From assembly GCA_002389055.1 (NCBI GenBank), contig DGNT01000065.1:1-15410 (forward strand): 15,410 bases of DNA, written 5' to 3'. Numbering within the stretch: position 1 is the stretch's first letter; each line of letters starts with the position of its first letter. Below are positions 7,337 to 14,669 of the stretch, one piece after another. The notes below the pieces were generated by a model that was not told the origin of the DNA, did no database searches, and saw only the letters and a list, made by a program, of their open reading frames with translations. This DNA is from Alcanivorax sp. UBA4485. Lineage in GTDB: Bacteria > Pseudomonadota > Gammaproteobacteria > Pseudomonadales > Alcanivoracaceae. The translations under genes and the position numbers were made by a program.

Positions 7337-7912
7337 CTACTCTTTTAGGTACAGCTGGGCGCGCACGTCGCCGCCGTCCTTCTCGCGCAGCCGCCGCCAG
7401 GACGCCGGCACCGCCGGCGCCGCATCGTGACGGCGCGATTCCACGTAAATTCTTGCCTCGGGCTTGAGCAGCCCGAGCTCTTCCAGCACCCGGCAAGCGG
7501 GTGCCGCCAGCCCCAGATCGTAGGGCGGGTCGATGAACACCAGGTCAAAACGCTCGGTGCGGCGCTCCAGCCACTTGAGCGCGTCGGCGCATTGTACGTG
7601 TATTCGATCACCGAACAGCGGCGTCAATTGCCGCGTCAGGTCCGCGCAGCGGTCGCGCTTTTTCTCCACCAGCACGGCGTGGGCCGCGCCGCGGCTCAGT
7701 GCCTCGGCGCCCAGGGCGCCGGAGCCGGCGAACAGGTCCAGCACCCGGGCGCCGGGCAGCTCCGCCTGCAGCCAGTTGAACAGGGTTTCGCGCATGCGAT
7801 CCGAGGACGGGCGCAGGTCGCCGCGCTGATCGACGAAATGCAGCCGGTGACCACGCCGCTCGCCACCGATGATACGCACCTGCCCCTTGCTGGTTTTGCC
7901 TCTTGCCTTCAT
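7337..7912 (-). CDS. rsmD: 16S rRNA (guanine(966)-N(2))-methyltransferase RsmD
   Basis: The 191-aa protein is a Rossmann-fold SAM-dependent methyltransferase that makes m2G966 in 16S rRNA of the small subunit. Family features are the N-terminal RIIGGERRGHRL (13-24), LRPSSDRMRETLFNWL (33-48), the SAM-binding DLFAGSGALGAEAL (59-72) and the catalytic motif DPPY (128-131). A reading from 7981 would add 23 residues that overlap the upstream gene. The ATG at 7910-7912 is chosen because it overlaps the upstream stop as ATGA and because RsmD proteins normally start just before this RIIGG motif. It is the last gene of a three-gene unit with the M16 pair and is followed by an intrinsic terminator. Confidence 0.96.
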   Translation of the reverse strand: MKARGKTSKGQVRIIGGERRGHRLHFVDQRGDLRPSSDRMRETLFNWLQAELPGARVLDLFAGSGALGAEALSRGAAHAVLVEKKRDRCADLTRQLTPLFGDRIHVQCADALKWLERRTERFDLVFIDPPYDLGLAAPACRVLEELGLLKPEARIYVESRRHDAAPAVPASWRRLREKDGGDVRAQLYLKE

Positions 7913-9279
7913 TGCCCGTCCGCTTCCGGGGCCCGGGGGCCGATGCTGACGATCGCCAGCCGGTCGGCGTCCAGCGCGCACTGGAACGCCGCGCGGATGT
8001 CCTCCACGGTCACCGCTTCCACGCGCCGGTTAAAGCGCTGCAGGTAGTCCAGCGGCAAATCATAGAAGCCGATGGCGCCAAGCTGGCCGATGATATCGCT
8101 GTTGTCGGCGGTTTCCAGTGCCCGGCTGCCAAGAATGTTCGCCTTGGCGGCCTCCAACTGGGCCTCGGTGGGACCGTTTTTGATGAAATCGCGGACGATG
8201 CCCATGGTCAGCGCCAGGGCCTGGTCGGCGTTCTCGTTGGCGGTTTGCAGCTGCAGAATGAAGGGCCCGCCCGCGGCCATTGGTTTGAAGTAGCTGGATA
8301 TCCCGTAGACAAAGCCTTTTTGCTCGCGGACTTCCTGCGTCAGCAGCGAGGCGAAACCGCCACCGCCGAGGATGTAATTGCCCACGTACAGCGGCACATG
8401 ATCCGGGTTACCGCGCCAGGTGGCCTGGTTGCCGATCAGGATGTGGGTCTGGTTGGACGGGAAATCCACGTGTTCGGTGACACGCTCTTTCAGGCGCTCG
8501 GCGCGGGCCAGCTCCGGCGCCGCGTCACCGCGCGGCAAGGCGCCGCTGAGTTTCTCGGCAATGGCTTCGGCCTGCTCACGGCTGACATCACCGACCAGGG
8601 CGATCACCGCGTTGCCGGCGGCGTAATAACGCTGGTGGAACGCCACCAGATCGGCGCGCTCGATGGCGGGCAGGCTGTCCAGGGTGCCGGACTGCGGGTG
8701 GCCATAGGGATGATCGCCGAACAGGGTGCTCTGGAACGTCTTATTGACCTGCGGGCCGGGCACCTGCTTTTCCATCTTCAGGCCCTGCAGGGCGCTGGTG
8801 CGTATCCGCTCCAGGGCGCCCTGAGGGAAGGTCGGCGTGCCGATCACCCGCGCCAGCAGGTCCACGGCGTCCTCACGCCAGCGGGGGCGTGACAGGGTGC
8901 GCAGGCTGATCACGCCCATGTCCTGGTAGCTGCCGGTGGAGAAGCTGGCGCCGCGATCCTCGAAGCCACGGGCGATCTCGTCCACGCTCAGCCCCTCGGC
9001 GCCCTCGCCCAGCAGAGCGCTGGTCAGCGCGGCGACGCCGGGCAGGTCGCCGTCCCGGGCGCTGCCTGCGTCCATCACCAGGCGCACGTCGAGCATCGGC
9101 AGCGCCGGTGAAGGCACGAACAACACCTTGGCGCCCTGTTCGGTACGCCAGGATTGGATCGCCAATTCCGGCGCCGCCGGTTTCGCCTCGCGCACCTGGT
9201 CAGCGGTGGTGGGAAAGCCGGCGCAGCCGGCCAGAAGCAGGGCCGCCAGCACGGCGGGAAACAGTTTCATTGGGTCCAT
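7909..9279 (-). CDS. M16-family peptidase-like lipoprotein lacking the zinc site
   Basis: The 456-aa protein has the two-domain M16 (pitrilysin/processing peptidase) fold but a dead catalytic site. At the place where active members have HxxEH it reads ALTSA (residues 84-88), within PGVAALTSALLGEG, so all zinc ligands of that motif are lost. The C-terminal substrate-binding Arg/Tyr pair is kept in LTQEVREQKGFVYG (R318, Y325). A lipobox LLAGC places a lipidated Cys at 19, followed by Ala, which suggests outer-membrane sorting. The ATG at 9277-9279 shares one base with the upstream stop (TGATG); ATG at 9268-9270 is an alternative start. It overlaps rsmD by 4 nt. The active partner is encoded directly upstream, which suggests an M16B heterodimer. 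Confidence 0.93.
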   Translation of the reverse strand: MDPMKLFPAVLAALLLAGCAGFPTTADQVREAKPAAPELAIQSWRTEQGAKVLFVPSPALPMLDVRLVMDAGSARDGDLPGVAALTSALLGEGAEGLSVDEIARGFEDRGASFSTGSYQDMGVISLRTLSRPRWREDAVDLLARVIGTPTFPQGALERIRTSALQGLKMEKQVPGPQVNKTFQSTLFGDHPYGHPQSGTLDSLPAIERADLVAFHQRYYAAGNAVIALVGDVSREQAEAIAEKLSGALPRGDAAPELARAERLKERVTEHVDFPSNQTHILIGNQATWRGNPDHVPLYVGNYILGGGGFASLLTQEVREQKGFVYGISSYFKPMAAGGPFILQLQTANENADQALALTMGIVRDFIKNGPTEAQLEAAKANILGSRALETADNSDIIGQLGAIGFYDLPLDYLQRFNRRVEAVTVEDIRAAFQCALDADRLAIVSIGPRAPEADGQ

Positions 9280-10601
9280 CACTCTTCGCCCTCCGGAATC
9301 ACATGGGCCACGGCGCTGCGTTCCGCCACCAGCCAGTCCCGTGCCGCTTGCTGAACCTGCTCGGGGGTCACCGCTTCCAGGTTGTCATCGAATTGTTGCG
9401 CCAGCCGCCAGTCCAGACCCAGCACGGACAAGGTACCCAGCTCCATGGCCTGGCCCATCACCGAATCGCGCTGGTAAATCTGCGACGCCAGCACGCCGGC
9501 CCGTACCCGGTCCATTTCCGCCTCGCTGGGCGGCTGTTGGGCGATCTTTTCGATCTCCGCCTTGATCGCCGTTTCCAGCGCGTCGAGGCTCACCTCCGGG
9601 TTGGGCGTGGCGGTGATGGTAAAGGTGCCGTTACCGCGCTGCAGCCCGTCATAACCCGCGCCGACACCGGCGGCGACGCGCTGGCCACGCACCAGGTTGC
9701 TCTCCATGCGGGCGCTGATGCCGCCGTCCAGCACGCCGCCCAGCATGGTCAGGGCGTAGAAGTCGTCCTGGTGGTCGGCGGTGGTCAGCGACGGCACGTT
9801 ATAACTCATATACAGCGCCGGCACCCGCACCGGCAGGCGCAAGGTCAGGCGCCGCTCGCCGGGGGGCGGGTTGAGCGTGGTCTCGGGACGCGGCGGGGTT
9901 TCGCCCTGGGGCAGATCGGCGAAGAATTTTTCCACCAGCGGCCGCACCTGCTCCGGCGTCACGTCCCCGGCGATCACCAAAGTGGCGTTGCCGGGCACGT
10001 AGAAGCGCTGGTACCAGCTGCGCGCCTGCTCCGGCTGCAACTGGGCCAGTTGGTCGCGCCAGCCGATGATCGGATGGGCATAACCGGTGCCGGGCCGGGC
10101 CACCGCCTGGAATTTCTCCCAGGCCAGCGCGGTGGGCTTGTCGTCGGTGCGCTGACGGCGCTCTTCCATGACCACCTGCAGCTCGCGGCGGAAGGACTCA
10201 TCGTCGATCTTCAGGTTCTTCAGGCGTTCCGCCTCCAGCTCCAGGGCCAGCGGCAGCCGGGACGCCTCGTACTGCTGAAAATAGGCGGTGAAATCGTAGC
10301 TGGTGAAGGCGTTGTCGCTGCCACCGAAGCGGGCCACCGTGCGTGAGAACTCGCCGGCATCGAGCCGTTTGCTGCCCTTGAACATCATGTGTTCCAGCAC
10401 GTGGGCCAGGCCGGTTTCATAGGGCGCCTCATCGATGCTGCCCGCCTTGAACCAGACCATGACGGTGATCACCGGCGCCCGGTGGTCCTCGCGCACCAGC
10501 ACGTCGAGGCCGTTATCGAGCTGGAACTCGTGGGTGGGCAGCTCGGCGTGGGCGGTGAGCGTCATCAGGCTCAACCCCAGGGCGATCAACAGTGGTTTCA
10601 T
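9279..10601 (-). CDS. Periplasmic M16B zinc metallopeptidase (active subunit)
   Basis: The 440-aa protein has the inverted zinc motif HVLEH (67-71: His67, Glu70, His71) in GLAHVLEHMMFKG, and the third ligand Glu about 75 residues later in VVMEERRQRTDDKP (E146/E147). A cleavable signal peptide is clear (1-19, ending AHA before ELPTHEF), so it acts in the periplasm. In the second domain the Arg of the Arg/Tyr pair is present (R305), but the Tyr position reads Gly (G312). ATG at 10599-10601 is chosen over ATG at 10605-10607 because AGAGGA lies 6-7 nt upstream of the former and abuts the latter; a longer reading to 10697 is unsupported. It leads the unit M16, M16-like lipoprotein, rsmD, with 1-nt overlap to the next gene. 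Confidence 0.95.
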   Translation of the reverse strand: MKPLLIALGLSLMTLTAHAELPTHEFQLDNGLDVLVREDHRAPVITVMVWFKAGSIDEAPYETGLAHVLEHMMFKGSKRLDAGEFSRTVARFGGSDNAFTSYDFTAYFQQYEASRLPLALELEAERLKNLKIDDESFRRELQVVMEERRQRTDDKPTALAWEKFQAVARPGTGYAHPIIGWRDQLAQLQPEQARSWYQRFYVPGNATLVIAGDVTPEQVRPLVEKFFADLPQGETPPRPETTLNPPPGERRLTLRLPVRVPALYMSYNVPSLTTADHQDDFYALTMLGGVLDGGISARMESNLVRGQRVAAGVGAGYDGLQRGNGTFTITATPNPEVSLDALETAIKAEIEKIAQQPPSEAEMDRVRAGVLASQIYQRDSVMGQAMELGTLSVLGLDWRLAQQFDDNLEAVTPEQVQQAARDWLVAERSAVAHVIPEGEE

Positions 10602-10749
10602 CCGCATTCCTCTAAGCTGTTTATGGCGAGCGGCAATGACAATGGTAGGATAGCCGCGCGCCCGTGATGAGCGGGCAAGGCATTTCCGGGCTCCCACCCT
10701 AACCCATCAGGGCGGCGGGTGGCTCCCAACCCGATGGATACGACTGACC
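10602..10749. promoter_or_regulatory. Divergent intergenic region between the M16-rsmD unit and ftsY
   Basis: The 148 nt between two divergent start codons must carry promoters for both directions. The only -10-like element I would point to for ftsY is TAGGAT (10646-10651), but no good -35 lies at 16-18 nt. Two weak inverted repeats occur: GCCCG/CGGGC (10660-10664, 10672-10676) and CCACCC/GGGTGG (10694-10699, 10717-10722), the latter in the probable ftsY leader. No convincing operator was found. Confidence 0.4.
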
Positions 10750-11925
10750 ATGAACGATGAAGTTTCACGCGACGATGATCGCGACCCGGCCGAGGACAGC
10801 GCCCGCTCCCCAGGTGGCGACGAGCCGCGCGGCGGCGAAAAGAAGGCCGGCCTGTTTTCGCGCATGTTCGGCAAGCAGCCGCAACCGTCCGACCCCGAGC
10901 CCGATAACGCCGAGCCGGCGGCGGCGGAGACGCCGGCACAGCCCGAGCGCCCGGCCAGCGAGCCGGTAACCGCGCCCGAAACGCCCGCCGAGTCCGACGG
11001 CGGCTTCTGGACGCGCATGAAACAGGGCATGAGCAAAACCAGCAAGAACCTGGGCAAGGGCCTGGCGGATCTGCTGGTGGGCGCCAAGGAGATCGACGAC
11101 GAGATCTTCGAGGAGATCGAGACCCAGTTGCTGGTGGCGGACGTGGGCGTGGAAGCCACCGACACCATCATCGGCAACCTCACCGAGCGGGTCGGCCGCC
11201 AGGAACTGGTGCACGCGGACGCCTTGTACGAAGCGCTGCAGGAAGAGCTGCGCAACCTGCTGGTGCCGGTGGACCGGCCGCTGGAAATCGACACGTCCAA
11301 GAAACCCTATGTGATTCTGATGGTGGGCGTGAACGGGGTCGGCAAGACCACCACCATCGGCAAGCTGGCCTGCCGCTTCAAGGCCGAGGGCAAGAGCGTG
11401 ATGCTGGCCGCCGGCGACACCTTCCGGGCCGCCGCGGTGGAGCAGCTGCAGGTGTGGGGCGAGCGCAACAGCATTCCGGTGGTCGCTCAGCACACCGGTT
11501 CGGATTCCGCCAGCGTGGTCTACGACGCGGTGCAGGCGGCCCAGTCTCGGGGCGCCGACGTGCTGATCGCCGACACCGCCGGGCGCCTGCACACCCGGGG
11601 CAACCTGATGGAAGAGCTGTCCAAGGTCACCCGGGTGATGAAGAAGCTGTCACCGGAGGCGCCCCACGAAGTGCTGCTGGTGCTGGACGCCGGCACCGGC
11701 CAGAACGCCATCAACCAGGCCGAGGAATTCCGCGACACCGCCGGGGTCACCGGCCTGGTGCTGACCAAACTGGACGGCACCGCCAAGGGCGGCATTCTGT
11801 TCGCCCTGGCCAAGCGCACCGGCCTGCCGATCCGCTTTATCGGCGTCGGCGAACAGCTCGAGGACCTGCGCCCGTTCAACGCCGAGGAATTCGTGCAGGC
11901 GCTGTTCGAGGACGTGGCCCGATGA
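10750..11925 (+). CDS. ftsY: Signal recognition particle receptor FtsY
   Basis: The 391-aa GTPase docks SRP-ribosome complexes at the inner membrane for co-translational insertion of membrane proteins. It has an acidic, low-complexity A domain (1-83) with an amphipathic basic patch KKAGLFSRMFGK (31-42) likely to touch the membrane. A second membrane-targeting helix, GGFWTRMKQGMSKTSKNLGK (84-103), leads into the N domain. The G domain has GVNGVGKTT (193-201, G1), GDTFRAAA (222-229), DTAGR (275-279, G3) and TKLDG (339-343, G4). Length fits gammaproteobacterial FtsY with a shorter A domain than E. coli. The ribosome binding site is weak. An out-of-frame ATG at 10734 opens only a 9-codon reading frame that ends inside ftsY. 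It heads the ftsY-ftsE-ftsX unit, 9 nt before ftsE. Confidence 0.98.
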   Translation: MNDEVSRDDDRDPAEDSARSPGGDEPRGGEKKAGLFSRMFGKQPQPSDPEPDNAEPAAAETPAQPERPASEPVTAPETPAESDGGFWTRMKQGMSKTSKNLGKGLADLLVGAKEIDDEIFEEIETQLLVADVGVEATDTIIGNLTERVGRQELVHADALYEALQEELRNLLVPVDRPLEIDTSKKPYVILMVGVNGVGKTTTIGKLACRFKAEGKSVMLAAGDTFRAAAVEQLQVWGERNSIPVVAQHTGSDSASVVYDAVQAAQSRGADVLIADTAGRLHTRGNLMEELSKVTRVMKKLSPEAPHEVLLVLDAGTGQNAINQAEEFRDTAGVTGLVLTKLDGTAKGGILFALAKRTGLPIRFIGVGEQLEDLRPFNAEEFVQALFEDVAR

Positions 11926-11934
11926 AGGACTCCC

Positions 11935-12615
11935 ATGATCAAGTTTGATCGGGTCAGTAAACGCTACCCGAACGGCAAGGACGCCCTGCGTCGCATCCAC
12001 TTCGAGCTGCCCGCCGGCCAGTTGACCTTTTTGACCGGCCATTCCGGCGCCGGCAAGTCGACGCTGCTCAAGCTGATCATGATGATCGAACGCCCGACCC
12101 AGGGGCAGGTGTTCGTGGAAGGCCAGAACCTGAACGGCTTCAGCACCCGCCAGGTGCCCTTCCTGCGCCGCAAGATCGGCATGGTGCACCAGAACCACCA
12201 GTTACTGTTCGACCGCAGCGTGTTCGACAACGTGGCGCTGCCGCTGGTGATCGCCGGCTTCGCCCGCGCCGACATCGGCAAGCGGGTACGCGCGGCCCTG
12301 GATAAGGTGGGCCTGCTGAGCAAGGAAAAGCTCAACCCGATCATGCTGTCCGGCGGTGAGCAGCAGCGCGTGGGCATCGCCCGGGCGGTGGTCAACAAGC
12401 CGCCGCTGCTGCTCGCCGACGAGCCCACCGGCAACCTGGACCCGGCGCTCAGTGCCGAGATCATGGACCTGTTCCATGACTTCGCCCGGGTCGGCGTGGC
12501 GGTGCTGATCGCCACCCACGACCTGTCGCTGATCGCCCGCCACCGGCACCGCCTGCTGACGCTGCGCGAAGGCCGCCTGATTCACGACGGCGAGGACGAC
12601 GACCATGGCGCCTAA
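11935..12615 (+). CDS. ftsE: Cell division ATP-binding protein FtsE
   Basis: The 226-aa ABC ATPase is the cytoplasmic engine of the FtsEX complex at the division septum, where ATP hydrolysis controls periplasmic murein hydrolase activation. Motifs are Walker A GHSGAGKST (35-43), Q-loop Q86, signature LSGGEQQRV (138-146), Walker B LLLADEP (158-164) and switch His195 in ATHD. The F-V-E/LPLVIAG region after the Q-loop matches FtsE rather than other ABC proteins. The ATG has AAGGA about 6 nt upstream, placed in the 9-nt gap after ftsY. It overlaps ftsX by 11 nt, which indicates translational coupling and matched synthesis of both subunits. Confidence 0.97.
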   Translation: MIKFDRVSKRYPNGKDALRRIHFELPAGQLTFLTGHSGAGKSTLLKLIMMIERPTQGQVFVEGQNLNGFSTRQVPFLRRKIGMVHQNHQLLFDRSVFDNVALPLVIAGFARADIGKRVRAALDKVGLLSKEKLNPIMLSGGEQQRVGIARAVVNKPPLLLADEPTGNLDPALSAEIMDLFHDFARVGVAVLIATHDLSLIARHRHRLLTLREGRLIHDGEDDDHGA

Positions 12616-13588
12616 CAGCCCCCGCGCCCGCCGGCCCGCCGGCGCCCGCAGCGCGCGCACCTCCCTGGGCGACCGCCTGCGGGCCTGGCGCCACCACCAC
12701 CGGGACTCCCTGCGCGACGCGCTCAACCGGATGCGCGCCGCGCCGTCCAGCGCCCTGATGACGGTGCTGGTGATCGCCATCGCCCTGGCGTTGCCCGCCG
12801 GCCTGGCGGTGCTGCTGGACAACGCCCGCGTGATCACCAAGGGCTGGGACGGCAACGCCCACCTGTCCGTGTTCCTGGAAATGGAGGTGGACGAAAACCG
12901 GCAACGGCAGTTGGCCGACGACTGGGCCGGCTTCGACACGGTGAAACGCACCGAGGTGGTCACCCGCGCCCAGGCCCTGGACGAGTTCAAGGCCATGTCC
13001 GGCTTCGGGGAAGTGCTTGAAGCCCTGCCGGACAACCCCCTGCCGCCGCTGATCGTGGTCTATCCGGACAATGCCGCCCCCGGCCAGGTGGAAGCGCTGC
13101 AAACCCGCCTCAACGCCCTGCCGGAAGTGGACAACGCCCAGTTGGACGTGGCCTGGGTGCGTCGCCTGCACGCGATTATCGAGCTGGGCGACCGGCTGAT
13201 CGGCGTGCTCACCCTGGGCCTGGCCGCCGCCGTGGTGCTGGTGGTGGTGAATACCATCCGCCTGGCGATAGAGAGCCGGCGCGAGGAAATCGTGGTGATC
13301 AAGATCGTCGGCGGCACCGACGGCTTCGTGCGCCGCCCCTTCCTGTACAGCGGTTTCTGCTTCGGTTTCGCCGGCGGTGTGCTGTCCCTGGTACTGGTGG
13401 GCACGGCGCTCTGGTGGCTGGGCGGGCCCATCGACGAGTTGCTCGACCTTTATGAGAGTGAGCACTCGCTGACCGGGATGAGCCCCTCCACCGTGCTGGT
13501 CCTGCCCCTGTTCAGCGGCACCCTGGGCCTGCTGGGCGCCTGGCTGGCGGTCAGCCGTCACCTGGGCGATGTGGAGCCGCAGTTCTGA
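12605..13588 (+). CDS. ftsX: Cell division protein FtsX
   Basis: The 327-aa membrane partner of FtsE has the FtsX layout: a cytoplasmic N-terminus, TM1 (about 50-72), a large periplasmic domain (about 73-195) that in relatives recruits EnvC-type hydrolase activators, then three more TMs (from about 197, 246 and 294). The cytoplasmic N-terminal extension is unusually basic: many Arg, a His triplet HHH near 30-32, and no acidic residue until D23. The start ATG lies inside the end of ftsE (11-nt overlap), and its GAGG is within ftsE codons. Length is within the family's range. The gene ends in TGA at 13586-13588, followed by 177 nt before rpoH. Confidence 0.96.
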   Translation: MAPNSPRARRPAGARSARTSLGDRLRAWRHHHRDSLRDALNRMRAAPSSALMTVLVIAIALALPAGLAVLLDNARVITKGWDGNAHLSVFLEMEVDENRQRQLADDWAGFDTVKRTEVVTRAQALDEFKAMSGFGEVLEALPDNPLPPLIVVYPDNAAPGQVEALQTRLNALPEVDNAQLDVAWVRRLHAIIELGDRLIGVLTLGLAAAVVLVVVNTIRLAIESRREEIVVIKIVGGTDGFVRRPFLYSGFCFGFAGGVLSLVLVGTALWWLGGPIDELLDLYESEHSLTGMSPSTVLVLPLFSGTLGLLGAWLAVSRHLGDVEPQF

Positions 13589-13661
13589 GCCGGTTTTTTT
13601 CGTTTCTTTACCCTTCACGATGGAAATCTCTCCTAGCATTCGAGGTCTGAGACATGGCCGG

Positions 13662-13690
13662 CCCCGCCATTGAGAGGATGAATGGCGGGG
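13662..13690. repeat. Perfect 10-bp inverted repeat between ftsX and rpoH
   Basis: CCCCGCCATT (13662-13671), a 9-nt centre, then AATGGCGGGG (13681-13690). It could fold into a stable stem ending the ftsYEX transcript, but no T run follows on either strand, so it is not a classical terminator. It lies 14 nt upstream of the CIRCE element and has the same 9-nt centre, so a protein-binding operator is another reading. Confidence 0.6.
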
Positions 13691-13704
13691 AACCAATCCG
13701 GCTA

Positions 13705-13731
13705 TTAGCACTCCAAGAAACCGAGTGCTAA
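13705..13731. promoter_or_regulatory. CIRCE operator (HrcA binding site) upstream of rpoH
   Basis: The arms TTAGCACTC (13705-13713) and GAGTGCTAA (13723-13731) are perfect reverse complements separated by exactly 9 nt (CAAGAAACC). This is the consensus CIRCE sequence with no mismatch. CIRCE is bound by the repressor HrcA, which is released on heat shock. It ends 34 nt before the rpoH ATG and belongs to that gene, since the next start codon in either direction is rpoH and ftsX ends 116 nt upstream. The hrcA gene itself is not in the window. Confidence 0.93.
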
Positions 13732-13734
13732 TAT
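13705..13734 (+). promoter_or_regulatory. Candidate rpoH promoter embedded in the CIRCE element
   Basis: TAATAT (13729-13734), preceded by TGC as in extended -10 promoters, lies 18 nt after TTAGCA (13705-13710), which matches the -35 consensus at four of six positions. If used, transcription would start near 13741 and give a leader of about 25 nt, and HrcA would cover the promoter itself. Sequence match only; other promoters further upstream are possible, but I saw no better pair. Confidence 0.4.
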
Positions 13735-13765
13735 CGTGCCCAACCCAATAAGGGAGAAGGGAAAG

Positions 13766-14629
13766 ATGAAAACACAACTGCAACAGGCTCACGCTTTACC
13801 GCTGGCGGTCCCGGGTCACGACCTGGATGCCTATATCCGCGCGGTGAACAGCGTGCCCGTGCTCAGCGTCGACGAAGAACGTCAGCTGACCGAGCGGTTG
13901 TACTTCGACGAAGATCTGGACGCCGCCCGTAATCTGGTGCTCGCCCACCTGCGCTTCGTGGTGCACATCGCCCGCAGTTACACCGGTTATGGCCTGCCCC
14001 TGGGTGACCTGATCCAGGAAGGCAACGTCGGCCTGATGAAGGCCGTCAAACGGTTCGACCCGTCCAAAGGTGTGCGGCTGGTGAGCTTCGCCGTGCACTG
14101 GATCAAGGCCGAAATCCACGAATACGTGATCAAAAACTGGCGCATCGTCAAAGTGGCCACCACCAAGGCCCAGCGCAAGCTGTTCTTCAACCTGCGTGGC
14201 CAGAAGAAGCGCCTCGGTCGTCTGACCACCGAGGAGGCACAGCGCGTCGCCGACGATCTGGGCGTGACCGCCACTCAGGTTAAGGAAATGGAAGGCCGTC
14301 TGGGCGCCTTCGACGCCAGCTTCGACGGCCCCACCAGCGACGACGAGGACAGCCCGATTCCGTCGCCGGCAGCCTATCTGCACAGCGACAACAGCGACCC
14401 GGCCGACCTGGTCGCCGCCCAGGACGACCAGCAGCGCAGTTCGCGCCAGCTGGGCTCGGCGATCATGACCCTGGATGAGCGCAGCCGCGACATTCTCGAA
14501 CGCCGCTGGCTGGCCGATCAGAAATCCACCCTTCAGGAACTGGCTGACGAATACGGCGTGTCCGCCGAGCGTATCCGCCAGCTCGAGAACAACGCGCTGA
14601 AGAAGTTGCGTAACGCCATCGCCGCCTGA
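13766..14629 (+). CDS. rpoH: RNA polymerase heat-shock sigma factor RpoH (sigma-32)
   Basis: The 287-aa sigma factor directs RNA polymerase to chaperone and protease genes. It contains region 2 (LVLAHLRFVVHIAR 57-70; DLIQEGNVGLMKAVKRFDP 81-99; FAVHWIKAEIHEYVIKNWRIVK 108-129), the diagnostic RpoH box QRKLFFNLR (136-144) and region 4.2 STLQELADEYGVSAERIRQLE (254-274). Residues L51, A54 and V58 line up with E. coli L47, A50 and I54, the patch needed for SRP-dependent membrane targeting and turnover. ATG at 13766 is chosen over GTG at 13736 because GGGAGAAGGG stands just before it and family members start here. A perfect CIRCE operator lies 34 nt upstream, a strong terminator 41 nt downstream. 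The stop codon sits in a small hairpin (CGCCGCC/GGCGGCG, 14620-14639). Confidence 0.98.
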   Translation: MKTQLQQAHALPLAVPGHDLDAYIRAVNSVPVLSVDEERQLTERLYFDEDLDAARNLVLAHLRFVVHIARSYTGYGLPLGDLIQEGNVGLMKAVKRFDPSKGVRLVSFAVHWIKAEIHEYVIKNWRIVKVATTKAQRKLFFNLRGQKKRLGRLTTEEAQRVADDLGVTATQVKEMEGRLGAFDASFDGPTSDDEDSPIPSPAAYLHSDNSDPADLVAAQDDQQRSSRQLGSAIMTLDERSRDILERRWLADQKSTLQELADEYGVSAERIRQLENNALKKLRNAIAA

Positions 14630-14669
14630 TTTGGCGGCGGGCGACCCCCGATCCATCTGCCTTGCAAGC

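Noticed and set aside
10607..10697. N-terminal extension of the active M16 gene (30 extra residues)
   Set aside because: The extension has no signal-peptide character, while the ATG at 10601 has a well-placed ribosome binding site and opens directly into a signal peptide.
13594..13600. Run of seven T just after ftsX as an intrinsic terminator
   Set aside because: No stable stem precedes it; the nearby GAGCC copies are direct repeats, not inverted ones.
13647..13652. CTGAGA, a motif also found in TPP riboswitches
   Set aside because: None of the other conserved riboswitch segments are nearby and the downstream gene is rpoH, not a thiamine gene.
13705..13731. CIRCE palindrome read as a plain transcription terminator
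   Set aside because: Stem sequence and 9-nt spacing equal the HrcA consensus exactly, the arms are not GC-rich, and no T run follows.
12461..13792. 443-aa minus-strand open frame over ftsE, ftsX and the rpoH leader
   Set aside because: It crosses conserved coding regions and the CIRCE element in antisense and resembles no protein family.
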